In this document: positions 17,764 through 26,186 of the stretch, one piece after another
How positions within the stretch are numbered: the stretch's first letter is position 1
Layout: each line of letters begins with the position of its first letter
Assembly (NCBI GenBank): GCA_002840905.1
Contig: PHDD01000008.1
Coordinates: forward strand, 80,774-144,773
Length of the DNA stretch: 64,000 nucleotides
From: Bacteroidetes bacterium HGW-Bacteroidetes-4
GTDB lineage: Bacteria > Bacteroidota > Bacteroidia > Bacteroidales > SZUA-534
Direction of reading: 5' to 3'
Translations under genes and position numbers: made by a program
The notes under the pieces: generated by a model
The model's input: the letters and a program-made list of their open reading frames with translations, nothing else
What the model was told of the DNA's origin: nothing
The model's database searches: none

Positions 17764-18132
17764 AATTACTAAATTTTAGGTTATAAAAACTACTAATTGT
17801 GTTGCTTCGACTCTTATTTGCCTTGATTCGGCATGCAGTTCCAATGCTTCGTGCCAGGTTTGGGCTGCTTTGGGTTGCTGTTGTTCTGCTAATGCTCCTG
17901 TTTGGCTTGCTTTGTGAAGCGGTTTTCCTGCTTCGACTTACCTTTGGGTTGCTCCATTATACCGCTGGTTTGCTACGGAACCCAAGTGGTTAAAAAAGCC
18001 CATTACCCCCTGATTATTAGAACTGAATGATAAAATTACGAAATATTTTAATTAATGAGCGGGATTTTTTATTGGGATTTATTGTTGTCTGAAAAGAACC
18101 GCTCGGCTGGTAGCTGACGAGTTCAAATAAAA
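17764..18132. other. Repetitive leader upstream of helical protein gene
   Basis: This region is long and imperfectly repetitive: GTCGAAGCA occurs twice and the paralogous pair CAACCCAAAG/CAGCCCAAAC is visible on the minus strand. One minus-strand frame is open for ~45 codons, containing AAQTWHEALELHAESRQ, and ends a few nt before the next ATG, but it has no good start codon. I see no supported gene. It may be a degraded ORF or an untranslated leader. Confidence 0.4.
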
Positions 18133-18157
18133 AAGGAGTTGCCATAAGCAACTCCTT
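18125..18157 (-). terminator. Terminator of ice-binding lipoprotein gene
   Basis: A perfect 10-bp stem, AAGGAGTTGC (18133-18142) with GCAACTCCTT (18148-18157), has a 5-nt loop and is followed on the minus strand by six T residues. It lies about 35 nt after the stop codon. Confidence 0.9.
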
Positions 18158-18191
18158 GACTGTTCGGGTAATAACCTATAATTACCTTTTA

Positions 18192-19274
18192 TTATGGTTT
18201 TGTAAGCGCATTGCCATCGAGCACAACGGCAGTTTGTGCCAACAAACGTCCGTTTAAAGTAGCTCCTGTTTGGAAAGTAATGCTTGTCATCGATAAGATT
18301 ATACCTTCGAAATGAGCACCTGTACCCACAGTTGCCTGACCGGCCACCTGCCAGAAAATATTGCTGGCCTGAGCACCGCCAATTAAGGTAATGCTAACTG
18401 CTGAACTGATGGTCAGATTTTCGGCTATCTGGAAAATCCAAACATCGGTTGAGCTACCCGAAATGGTTACATTGGCAGGAATGGTAACGGTATTGTTCCA
18501 TTTGTAAATACCAGGGCTTAAAGTTTTACCTCCAATATTTCCTGTTCCCAGATCCAGAAAGTCGACTGCAGAACGACCGGCTGCATCGTTGTATGCGGTT
18601 ATCATATTCTCAACAGCTGTGGTAAGGGTAATGGGTGTAGGGTCGGCCATGTCGGCAGCCAATACCTGTCCGGTAACCTGAGCCGAAGTTGCGTAACCGG
18701 TAAAATCGGTTAATGAAAGCCCTGTGATGTACGAAGTAGCTGCAGGACTAAGACCTAAGTCGCCAGTAAGTGCCGAAGTACCGCTGTTATTGATGGCGGT
18801 TTTAGCCAGTATCAGGTAATTACCCGATGCTCCCAGGTTAACGGCATCAGTACTTGAGGGGTTTCCTTCGGTGGTAAAGCTCCATTCGTAATTGTTTTCG
18901 AGGAACATACCTGCACTACTTTTTGCATCAGTTGTTACCGTTGCTGTAAATAGTTCAGCAGCATTTAAGTTTGATACAGGGGTAAATGTAGCCACCATAC
19001 CGGTATAAGTTACCACACCGGCTATTGTTGATGCTCCCTGCTTAAGGGTGAATGATGTGCTGTTTATGCTTGTAGGATCCATAGCTTGGCTAAATGTTGC
19101 CGAAACCACTATATTGCGTTCTGTGTTGGTGGTATTGTTTTGTGGGGTAGTCGACAGGGCCACTGGACTTTCATTTCCATTTATATCGTCATCATCATTG
19201 TTATTACAACTTGTAACTATGGCAACCGGTAATAACAGGGCTGCAATTAAAAACATGTTTTTAAATTTAATCAT
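18192..19274 (-). CDS. Ice-binding family lipoprotein with Ig-like domain
   Basis: A 360-residue cell-surface lipoprotein. The signal peptide ends in a lipobox at IVTSC (Cys near residue 23), followed by an Asp/Asn-rich linker. Residues ~35-135 form a Big_5/SbsA-type Ig-like domain (FSQAMDPTSINSTSFTL, TFTPVSNLNAAELFTATVT, YEWSFTT). Residues ~145-360 match the DUF3494 ice-binding beta-solenoid: NLGASGNYLILAKTAI, TGDLGLSPAATSYITG, LSPGIYKWNNTV, VWIFQIAENLTI and HFEGIILSMTSI. Members bind ice or act as adhesins; here it is anchored to the envelope. It forms its own unit with a strong terminator. Confidence 0.93.
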   Translation of the reverse strand: MIKFKNMFLIAALLLPVAIVTSCNNNDDDDINGNESPVALSTTPQNNTTNTERNIVVSATFSQAMDPTSINSTSFTLKQGASTIAGVVTYTGMVATFTPVSNLNAAELFTATVTTDAKSSAGMFLENNYEWSFTTEGNPSSTDAVNLGASGNYLILAKTAINNSGTSALTGDLGLSPAATSYITGLSLTDFTGYATSAQVTGQVLAADMADPTPITLTTAVENMITAYNDAAGRSAVDFLDLGTGNIGGKTLSPGIYKWNNTVTIPANVTISGSSTDVWIFQIAENLTISSAVSITLIGGAQASNIFWQVAGQATVGTGAHFEGIILSMTSITFQTGATLNGRLLAQTAVVLDGNALTKP

Positions 19275-19314
19275 TTTGTTTTTTTTAGTAAAAAATTAAC
19301 GAGTTTTCAATAGC

Positions 19315-19330
19315 TTCTATAATTATAGAA
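19315..19330. promoter_or_regulatory. 16-bp perfect palindrome
   Basis: TTCTATAATTATAGAA is a perfect palindrome located about 40 nt upstream of the ice-binding gene start and just after the end of the decayed outer-membrane gene. It could be an operator. There is no direct evidence for a regulator. Confidence 0.4.
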
Positions 19331-19335
19331 TGGAA

Positions 19336-19914
19336 TTAAAATAACGTGAGTTCGATGTAATTGGTATTAAACAGCAAGCGGTCGTTTGGCCGTGAGAGAA
19401 ACAGACCGGCCTCGACCCAATTGCTTGAAAAACTTCCCGAAAGGGTATTTATGGAAGTGCTGTCGCTGTTGTAAAAACTACCCTTCTGCCCATTGGAATG
19501 ATGCATGATGGAGCTGTAGGTAAATAAATCGCGCTTTCCGGATTCTTTGTCAAGAAACTGATAAAAGAAAGTTGCCCTGGGCATAAATGAAGGGGTGCGA
19601 ACGGGGTACGAATCCTGATTATACATACGGATTATAATTCGTGGTGAAAGTTCCAAACCCCATTTAACCCGTTAGCTCACGCTTATAATAAAATAGGGAA
19701 TAAGATCTCCTTCAAATATAAGCGGTTCCAGCGTTCCCAAACCACTTCCAAATAAGATATAACTGGGCTCGCGAAACATATTAAAGGTAGAAATGGCATT
19801 TTTTGTACCTGCCTGCTCTTGCCGGGTTGGAATACTGATGGTAGTATCCTGCTGTGCTTTAACCAGGGGCAGGCTGAAGCAAAGCAAAAGCACTGTAAAT
19901 TTTATCCTTTTCAT
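19336..19914 (-). pseudogene. Outer-membrane beta-barrel protein with internal stop
   Basis: Reading from the ATG at 19914 gives a signal peptide (MKRIKFTVLLLCFSLPLVKA) and a mature part beginning QQDTTISIP. A TAA at 19674-19672 interrupts it, and the same frame continues for another ~106 residues with barrel-like sequence, ending in Phe as outer-membrane proteins do (YIELTLF). A HHSNGQ motif resembles the HxSNG active-site region of outer-membrane phospholipase A, and the spacing also suits an OMPLA-like protein. The intact length would be about 190 residues, shorter than E. coli PldA. Interpreted as a recent pseudogene or assembly error; the OMPLA relation is tentative. Confidence 0.6.
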
Positions 19915-20156
19915 CATTATTCCGCACCTTGTTTCTGGGGTAAGCTTCATTTCAAGTTCTTTATCAGGCAAACAACCATGTATTTTACTTGATTTCAAGA
20001 CTCCAGAAATGTTCCTTATGCCAATTTTTAATCTTACAAAGATGCAACCTTCGGGAAAGGAAAACATTACATATAAAAGCGAAAGAGTTACATAAATCAA
20101 AGGTTTAAAAGGGAGACAAAGAAAAGGAAACGAGGTTTAGAGCGGCTAATCGCTGT

Positions 20157-20720
20157 TTATTGGCTGCTTAGCTTTTCCCAATCGTTATAAAGCAAGGCGT
20201 AAATCAGGTCGTCGGTCCAACAACCCTTAATGTATAGGCTCTTAACAAAATGGGCTTCTTTTCTAAAGCCCAGCCGTTCGACCAGATGAATGGATGGTAA
20301 ATTATTGGGATCGATGGATGCCATTATGCGGTGTTTATTCAAATCAATAAATGCAAAATCGATGATTCTTGCCAATGCTTCGGTAGCGTAACCCTGATTT
20401 TGATGGTTTTTGTCGAGGGTACAGCCCAATTCAAGCTGTTTGTTTTCGGGTCCAATAAAATGAAGACCTATATCGCCAACTAACTTTTGTGATTTTTTTT
20501 CAATAACAGCACATTGAAACCAGGTATCGGGCAGGTTAATTTGTTTGGCAGTTTTGGCCATAAAAGCTTCTACATCGTCCAGGGTTTGGGGAATCCACCC
20601 CTGATATTTATTTGTTTCGGCATCGGAGCGATAAGCAAAAAATTCTTTTGCGTCGCTTAAAGTAAGGGGCCGAAGGAATAAGCGTTCGGTTTTCAGGTTT
20701 ATGTTCATTTGTTGTTCCAT
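20157..20720 (-). CDS. GNAT family N-acetyltransferase
   Basis: A 187-residue acetyltransferase of the RimJ/RimL-like group. The start NLKTERLFLRPLTLSDAKEFF is typical; the acetyl-CoA binding region is NQGYATEALARIIDFAF, and HRIMASIDPNNLPSIHLVERLGFRKEA is the classical C-terminal segment (split here by spacing only). The cytoplasmic substrate is unknown; relatives acetylate ribosomal-protein N-termini or small amines. Initiation could be at the second Met (NINLK), four codons in. It stands alone between a decayed beta-barrel gene and the GIY-YIG remnant. Confidence 0.9.
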   Translation of the reverse strand: MEQQMNINLKTERLFLRPLTLSDAKEFFAYRSDAETNKYQGWIPQTLDDVEAFMAKTAKQINLPDTWFQCAVIEKKSQKLVGDIGLHFIGPENKQLELGCTLDKNHQNQGYATEALARIIDFAFIDLNKHRIMASIDPNNLPSIHLVERLGFRKEAHFVKSLYIKGCWTDDLIYALLYNDWEKLSSQ

Positions 20721-20795
20721 TATCGAAATTATAAGTTACCTGGTTTCTGGTGATTCGTAACAATAAAACCGCAAGGCATTAAAAAACCAAGTCTT

Positions 20796-21482
20796 TTATC
20801 TTACCAAAAGAACCGAAAAAAGATTTACTCGCTCGCTATCAATCGTTTTAGCGTTCTCAATTTGTACGATTTTAGATTCAGCGTTAGAATTTCGGGTCCG
20901 GCATAATATTGAAACACGACCTGATTCTGCATGTTTTAATTTTTCAATTATAGTATCGGATAAGTGGTAGCTGAAACGGGTAATTTTTCGATTGCTGTCA
21001 GTATAGCCGGTCACTACTGAAATGGTTGTTGAATCGGCGGTAGTTATATCCTTTGTTTCCTGGCTGACTGTTCTGGAATTCTCCTGTTCCATTCCTTTAG
21101 GCTGTATCGGAAAAACATCATCGTCGATAAGCAAAAACACCTGCTGACTGGGTTGATAGCTTAAACCTGAAAGAATCAACACATCGTAAAGGTCTATCCA
21201 ATCATTATTCATTTTTTCAATCAATTCAATTTTCCATTGTCTTTTCCATTTCTTCAGTTGCTTTTATCGATGAATAGCTTCCATTATGTCATTAAAATGT
21301 TCTACATAAACCAGTTTGTTTACATTATATTTTGATGTAAAGCTTTTTACTAATTTTTCTTTATGCTCATGCATCCGGCGCTTTATGTTGTTTGTGACCC
21401 CTGTATAAAGTACCGTGTTGTTTTTGTTGGTGGCTATATACACATAGTAGTCCTTCATTTTCTTCTTGTTGTCATTCCGCAC
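20796..21482 (-). pseudogene. GIY-YIG nuclease with internal stop and fused tail
   Basis: The first 72 codons encode a GIY-YIG fold: YYVYIATNKNNTVLYTGVT holds the GIY/YIG-equivalent motifs and IKRRMHEH the Arg. Translation stops at a TAA (21266-21264) exactly where family members have Glu in REKQLKKW; the same frame then continues KQLKKWKRQWKIELIEKMNN as in intact homologues. After the normal C-terminus (DWIDLYD) no stop occurs, and about 115 unrelated residues follow to 20796, so the gene seems to have lost one stop and gained another. The start is ATG at 21458 or the listed upstream ATG. A TTCCGCA/TGCGGAA palindrome overlaps its 5' end. Confidence 0.75.
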
Positions 21483-21493
21483 TTGATGCGGAA
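21475..21493. repeat. Palindromic repeat at GIY-YIG gene start
   Basis: TTCCGCA (21475-21481), CTTGA, TGCGGAA (21487-21493). Such palindromes commonly accompany GIY-YIG genes in Bacteroidota (my recollection, not computed), suggesting a repeat dispersed together with the gene. Confidence 0.6.
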
Positions 21494-21533
21494 TCTGCTT
21501 AATTTTTAGTTTTATTGTTCCCGGGTTTTTATT

Positions 21534-21959
21534 TTAGCTCCCATGCTTTTTCTGCAAATAATCAATGGTCGTTACCATCAGTTTTTTAAGTACTTCCTGA
21601 TTGATGTCGGAAAGTTTTTTAACGTAAATACACCCCTTACCCATTTTAAACTTCCCTAAATCTTTTAGTAATTCCTCCTGACCGGAGCAGCCGGAATACA
21701 CATACAGGGAGATAGCCGCTTTGCGGGGCGAAAAACCTACCAACGGCCAATCGCCTTCCTGACGACTTCGCTCCGATTTGTAATGGTATTGCCCGAAACC
21801 GATAATGGATGCGCCCCACATTTTTGCTTCAAAACCGGTCAGCTCCTGCATCAGCTTTAGTAACTCAAAACTGTCTTTTTTCTTTTGATTGGTGTCGGCA
21901 AAGGAGTTGATAAACTCAGTAACATCGGCATCGTTTAGTATAGTTTTTAGTTTGACCAT
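21534..21959 (-). CDS. DUF1801 domain-containing protein
   Basis: A 141-residue soluble protein. Family features include the helical N-terminus with FINSFADTNQKKKDSFEL, the central MWGASIIGFGQYHYKS and the WPLVGFSPRKAAISLYV strand, then LGKFKMGKGCIYVKKLSDI. Members (YdhG-like) have an alpha/beta fold of unknown biochemical role; some have been proposed to bind iron or ligands. It is a single gene, with no signal peptide and no clear operon partner. Confidence 0.9.
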   Translation of the reverse strand: MVKLKTILNDADVTEFINSFADTNQKKKDSFELLKLMQELTGFEAKMWGASIIGFGQYHYKSERSRQEGDWPLVGFSPRKAAISLYVYSGCSGQEELLKDLGKFKMGKGCIYVKKLSDINQEVLKKLMVTTIDYLQKKHGS

Positions 21960-22203
21960 AGCTTACAATTTAGTAACTGTTTATATTTAATACAAAGCAT
22001 ACAATTTTATTTTTGCCGTTTTTCCGATGCGTGCGAAGGGTGATGTACCTCCAGTTGAAACAGGAAAATCGCGTAAATGCCCAGTCTTTCGCAAAAAAGG
22101 TTTGTTGTTGTATGCCCCGTCTATAAGGTTATGGGCAAATGTCTTTATGTTTTGCAGGGCTTTCATCTGTACAGGTTTTCATTTACTGTCAAGCGTACTT
22201 TTT

Positions 22204-23067
22204 TTAAGGCTTTAACTTCCAGATTTTATCGGAATAAGGAAGGTATTCGGGCAGTGCTGCCGAACCGTACCAGGTAAAAATCTCATAAGCGAGTAAGTGG
22301 TTTTTAATGGCCGGGTCGGTTTCCAATAAGGCTTCGGCATCGGCCAGCGATGCGATGTTATGCAGAATAAAAATTCCCCGGTAGCTGTTTTCATTCTTCC
22401 CCAATGGTCCGGCCACGATAAGTTTGCCCACCTCAACCAACTTACCAATGTTATCGAGATGCCCCCGGAAACTTTCGCCAATAAAAGCTTTGTCGGTGGT
22501 GGTATTGGTTCCTGTTTTGAGGATAACCAGGAAATAGCTTTTCATGCCATAGTCGTCGGCTCCCAGTTTTTCGGCCAGTGCTTTATCGTAATTGGGGTTT
22601 GAGGTACTGGTATCGGTTTCGGCCACTGCACCGTTTTGCTTTAGCATCCGGTAAGCCAAAGCCTCTTGTTTTTCGCCCGAAATATGAACCAACAGTTCCT
22701 TATCGGTACGTTTTTTATAAACAATTTTTTTCGGAAAGTCGTGCCGTGGATTTTCAAAAACATAAGCACTGTCATTGTTTATTAGTTTAAATTCGATGCC
22801 TTTTCCCTGATTCTGATTGAGTACTGTGGCGGTATAAAACAGTTCGTTTTTTCGTTGCCCAATTTCGAGGTATTCCGAAACAGCCATTTGTCCGTTAATT
22901 ATTTTGTATGAAAACCCTTTTAACGTTTGCCCGTTTATTTTATCCCAATGCTCGTAAACATCGTTGTTTTCCATCTTCCAGGTTCCCTGCAAAAAATCGG
23001 GGAAAGCCGATTGTGCAAAGGTTGTATTAACCAATAAAAGGGTTAAAATTATAAATTGTGGTTTCAT
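22204..23067 (-). CDS. DUF6265-YCII fusion, secreted
   Basis: A 287-residue exported protein starting at the ATG at 23067 (MKPQFIILTLLLVNTTFAQS, a clear signal peptide). The N-terminal part (FLQGTWKMENNDVYEHWDKI ... NPRHDFPKKIVYK) matches DUF6265, a lipocalin-like beta-barrel. The C-terminal ~110 residues (YFLVILKTGTNTT ... GPLGKNENSYRGIFILHN ... AYEIFTWYG) match a YCII-like ferredoxin-fold domain, which is normally found alone and in the cytoplasm. The combination in one secreted protein is uncommon. Function unknown. Confidence 0.82.
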   Translation of the reverse strand: MKPQFIILTLLLVNTTFAQSAFPDFLQGTWKMENNDVYEHWDKINGQTLKGFSYKIINGQMAVSEYLEIGQRKNELFYTATVLNQNQGKGIEFKLINNDSAYVFENPRHDFPKKIVYKKRTDKELLVHISGEKQEALAYRMLKQNGAVAETDTSTSNPNYDKALAEKLGADDYGMKSYFLVILKTGTNTTTDKAFIGESFRGHLDNIGKLVEVGKLIVAGPLGKNENSYRGIFILHNIASLADAEALLETDPAIKNHLLAYEIFTWYGSAALPEYLPYSDKIWKLKP

Positions 23068-23254
23068 ACTTATCTGTTTAGGTTTTTTCTTTAAAATGTT
23101 CACTGTTATTCTGTATTTGTAACTATGTGAATTTGCGTAATTTGTTTTATAACCTTTGATTTCAATAGCGTTTATTTACCAAATATACCCAAAAGCCTTA
23201 ATACTACTGATAAATTGGCAAAGCACAATAATTGGTTATTTGTAGTAAATAAGT

Positions 23255-25087
23255 TTACTCTTTTATTTTTAGCTCCTTATAGAATCTTTGCAAGGTATAG
23301 AATGCTTTTTTTCGGTTGCCTGTTTCAGAAATAAGGCCTTTTCTGTTCCAGCCTTCCTGATAGGGAATAAGCATGCGGCGCGGCGAACGAAAGTCGGCCA
23401 GTATCCATGGCGTAATGCCCCTCAGTTGAGGAATCCTGGCCAATACCGGCAGTGTTTCGCGGTAGAGTAAATCCTGAAACTCTTCACTCCAGCGGGTTAA
23501 ACTGTCGCCATGAAAACCCTGCAAAGCACCGGCTCCAAATTCAGAGATTATTACGGGTTTATTCAGATCGATTTCCCAGCGAATGTTCTTGATATTTTCC
23601 ACATCGCCCCCATACCAGCCATAATACTGATTAAAGCTCAAAACATCGACCATCCGGGCAAATTCATCTTCGACCACCATCACATTTTCGTCTTCTTTTT
23701 TTCCATGATCTTCCAATGCTGCACTGATTAAACGGGTATTATCCATTTCACGGGTAGTTTGTACCAGTTGGGTCAGAAAGTTTAAACGGTCGTTGGACCT
23801 GGGCGTTTCGTTTGCAACTGACCATATAATTACCGATGGCCTGTTTTTATCCCTACTCACCAATTCTGTGAGTTGCTGTGCTGCCTTTTTGTAAGTTTCC
23901 GGATTGTCCCACTGAATGGTCCAATAGACGGGTATTTCTTCCCAAACCAACATCCCCATTTCATCGGCCAGCCGAACCATATTCTCGTTATGGGGATAAT
24001 GCGCCAACCGAACAAAATTACAACCCAACTCTTTGGCCCATCCCAATAAAATTTTTGCATCCTCCATGGAATAGGCTCGTCCGCCCCGCATTACATTTTC
24101 TTCGTGAATGCTAATTCCTTTCAAGAATATTTTTTCCCCGTTGAGCAGCATATCGGCTCCATCGGTTTTAATTTGCCGAAAGCCAATCTGGTCAACAATT
24201 GTATCGTCACCAGCAGCAAACTCAACCCGGTATCGTTTGGGATTTTTGTCGCTCCAATAGTCTATGTTTTTTTCCTGTAATTGAAATTTTACATACCCAT
24301 CAGCATCGGTAATAAATTCCTGCTTTAGTTTTAATTCGGGAATGCTTACCTCAACTTTTGAGTGTGCTTTTTCATTACCGTTTAAGCGAAGGTAACCGTT
24401 CAACTGCGTTTTGTTTTCTTTATCGAGCTGGAGACTGTAATCTTCAATAAAGGTCTGGCTTAATTCATAAATTGTCACATCACGGGTAATTCCCCCGTAA
24501 TTCCACCAGTCGGTATTCAAAGTGGGCACCTCATCGGCAGCCCGTTTGTTATCGACACGTACCACCACATAATTATCGTTGGCTTTCACCAAATGGGTTA
24601 TCTCAAAATTAAAGGGCGTAAATCCCCCCTTGTGTGTACCCAGTTTTTTCCCGTTCAAATAAACATCGGCACGATAGTTAACCGCACCAAAATGCAGGTA
24701 ATAGCGTTTATCGGGTTGATATTCCGGAATATCGAACGATTTTTTATACCACAAGGTGCCTTCATAATAAAAGAGTTTTTCTTTCTGCGAATTCCAATCG
24801 CCCGGAACCCGCAGGGTTGGTGCTGCATCAAAATCATATTCAATTAAAACCATACGGTTTTCCGGTTTTTTATTCAGGAAAAAGGCTCCGGAACCCGGAT
24901 TTTCAGATTCGTCATAAGGCTCCCAGCGGTAATTGTAATAACCCGTTTCATACACATCGACCAAATAATTCCATTTACCGTTCAAAGTAATTCCTTTACG
25001 GGAATAGGCGTTTTGTATGAGCTTATTCTGAGCAAACATTACCTGGATTGAAAGCACCGACAGGATTAGAAATGAATACTTTTTCAT
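23255..25087 (-). CDS. Glycoside hydrolase family 2 (beta-glucuronidase-like)
   Basis: A 610-residue secreted enzyme with a signal peptide (cleavage near MFAQN). Domains in order: sugar-binding jelly roll (~35-215, with YYLHFGAVNYRADVYLNGKK), Ig-like sandwich (~215-310), and a TIM barrel (~310-600). The acid/base region is SVANETPRS (Asn-Glu) and the nucleophile region is VIISEFGAGA. KGISIHEENVMRGG is the conserved barrel entry. It could act on beta-glucuronides, beta-galactosides or a related bond in plant or algal polysaccharide. No SusC/D pair is nearby, so it is not part of a visible polysaccharide-utilisation locus. Confidence 0.92.
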   Translation of the reverse strand: MKKYSFLILSVLSIQVMFAQNKLIQNAYSRKGITLNGKWNYLVDVYETGYYNYRWEPYDESENPGSGAFFLNKKPENRMVLIEYDFDAAPTLRVPGDWNSQKEKLFYYEGTLWYKKSFDIPEYQPDKRYYLHFGAVNYRADVYLNGKKLGTHKGGFTPFNFEITHLVKANDNYVVVRVDNKRAADEVPTLNTDWWNYGGITRDVTIYELSQTFIEDYSLQLDKENKTQLNGYLRLNGNEKAHSKVEVSIPELKLKQEFITDADGYVKFQLQEKNIDYWSDKNPKRYRVEFAAGDDTIVDQIGFRQIKTDGADMLLNGEKIFLKGISIHEENVMRGGRAYSMEDAKILLGWAKELGCNFVRLAHYPHNENMVRLADEMGMLVWEEIPVYWTIQWDNPETYKKAAQQLTELVSRDKNRPSVIIWSVANETPRSNDRLNFLTQLVQTTREMDNTRLISAALEDHGKKEDENVMVVEDEFARMVDVLSFNQYYGWYGGDVENIKNIRWEIDLNKPVIISEFGAGALQGFHGDSLTRWSEEFQDLLYRETLPVLARIPQLRGITPWILADFRSPRRMLIPYQEGWNRKGLISETGNRKKAFYTLQRFYKELKIKE

Positions 25088-25251
25088 ATATACCGATAGT
25101 TTACAGATTTTATCGCTTTTTTTGAACCCAATTCTTTCAAAAAATCAAGTTCTGGGTTGAGCAAAAATTATTTACTTACAGCCTTCCACAACTGGATATT
25201 TTTAAAAACCGGCTCCATTAATAATAACCTTTTCAGCATTACTGAAATTTT

Positions 25252-25608
25252 TCATATGACCTGCCTGAAAATTTTTTCCATGGTTTTTCCTTTAGCCAGT
25301 TCATCAATTAACTTGTCTAAATAACGAATCTTTTGCATGAGTTGATCCTGAATTTCTTCGACGCGATAACCACAAATTACACCGGTAATTTTCGATGCAT
25401 AGGGATTCATTTGTGGTGCCTGTGCAAAAAAGGTTTCTAAATCGCTGTTTTTTTCGATTACTTGCTGTAAAGACTGCTTATCATATCCGGTAAGCCAAAA
25501 AATAACAGCATCCACTTCGGCCCTGGTGCGACCCTTTTTCTCTGCTTTTTGTATATATAAGGGATAAATGCTGGCGAACGGGGTTTTAAAAATTCGGGTA
25601 TTTTTCAT
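25252..25608 (-). CDS. DUF2200 family protein
   Basis: A 118-residue soluble protein with ATG at 25608 ([20 protein letters not shown]). Family landmarks are [46 protein letters not shown] and the [20 protein letters not shown] helix. Members are widespread single-domain proteins without known function. The frame could begin six codons earlier, but that start lacks the conserved N-terminus. It precedes the GH2 gene by about 165 nt in the same direction, with no obvious functional link. Confidence 0.9.
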   Translation of the reverse strand: MKNTRIFKTPFASIYPLYIQKAEKKGRTRAEVDAVIFWLTGYDKQSLQQVIEKNSDLETFFAQAPQMNPYASKITGVICGYRVEEIQDQLMQKIRYLDKLIDELAKGKTMEKIFRQVI

Positions 25609-25663
25609 TTCTCTAAAAAAATTCAATTGTATATAAATCCTTTGATTCGAAAAAAAAAAAAAA

Positions 25664-26098
25664 TTAGTTCTGATATTTTTTAATCACCAAATATTTTAAT
25701 TCGGTATCACCCACATTGCTAATGCCATGTTCCACATTTGAGGGGCAATAAAAACTGGTGTATGGGCCAGCCACTTTTGTTTTACCATCGAGATAAAATT
25801 CAGCCGTACCCTCAAGGACAAAAAAGAACTCGTCTTCCACATGTTTGTGGGGTGGATGAGTGGCGGAACGGGGCGCCACCACGCTCATTTTCAGGGTGCG
25901 CCCATCGATAAAATCGCGATTGGCAAACCAAAACTGATACCCTACTTTGGTGTTTTTTACTTTTTCCATCGAAAATTCTGTAACACAATTCTCTATGGTA
26001 AAATGTTTTTCAACCTTCGAAGAGTCGGGCTTATCCTGAGCCGATATTGAGCTGTAAACGCTTGTTATTAAAAACAGATTTAAGAGTAGTGTTTTCAT
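25664..26098 (-). CDS. Secreted cupin-domain protein
   Basis: A 144-residue exported protein starting [20 protein letters not shown] (signal peptide). The cupin fold shows the two metal motifs: [17 protein letters not shown] (His-x-His...Glu, motif 1) and [18 protein letters not shown] (motif 2 His). Cupins of this type bind a metal and a small substrate or act as isomerases/oxygenases; the substrate is unknown. A run of 13 A residues (minus-strand T) lies just downstream of the gene. Confidence 0.85.
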   Translation of the reverse strand: MKTLLLNLFLITSVYSSISAQDKPDSSKVEKHFTIENCVTEFSMEKVKNTKVGYQFWFANRDFIDGRTLKMSVVAPRSATHPPHKHVEDEFFFVLEGTAEFYLDGKTKVAGPYTSFYCPSNVEHGISNVGDTELKYLVIKKYQN

Positions 26099-26186
26099 TG
26101 GTCCGGTTTTAAAATTAAAAAAAATCATAGGTACTGGGCTTTCGTATGGATGTTTGTCAAACGTTTTGGAAAGTGATTTATTGATT

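Noticed and set aside
17799..17993. Leu-rich 64-residue frame on the plus strand
   Set aside because: Driven by repeated CTGCTTTGG-like words in the leader of the helical protein gene; no start context and no homology I recognise.
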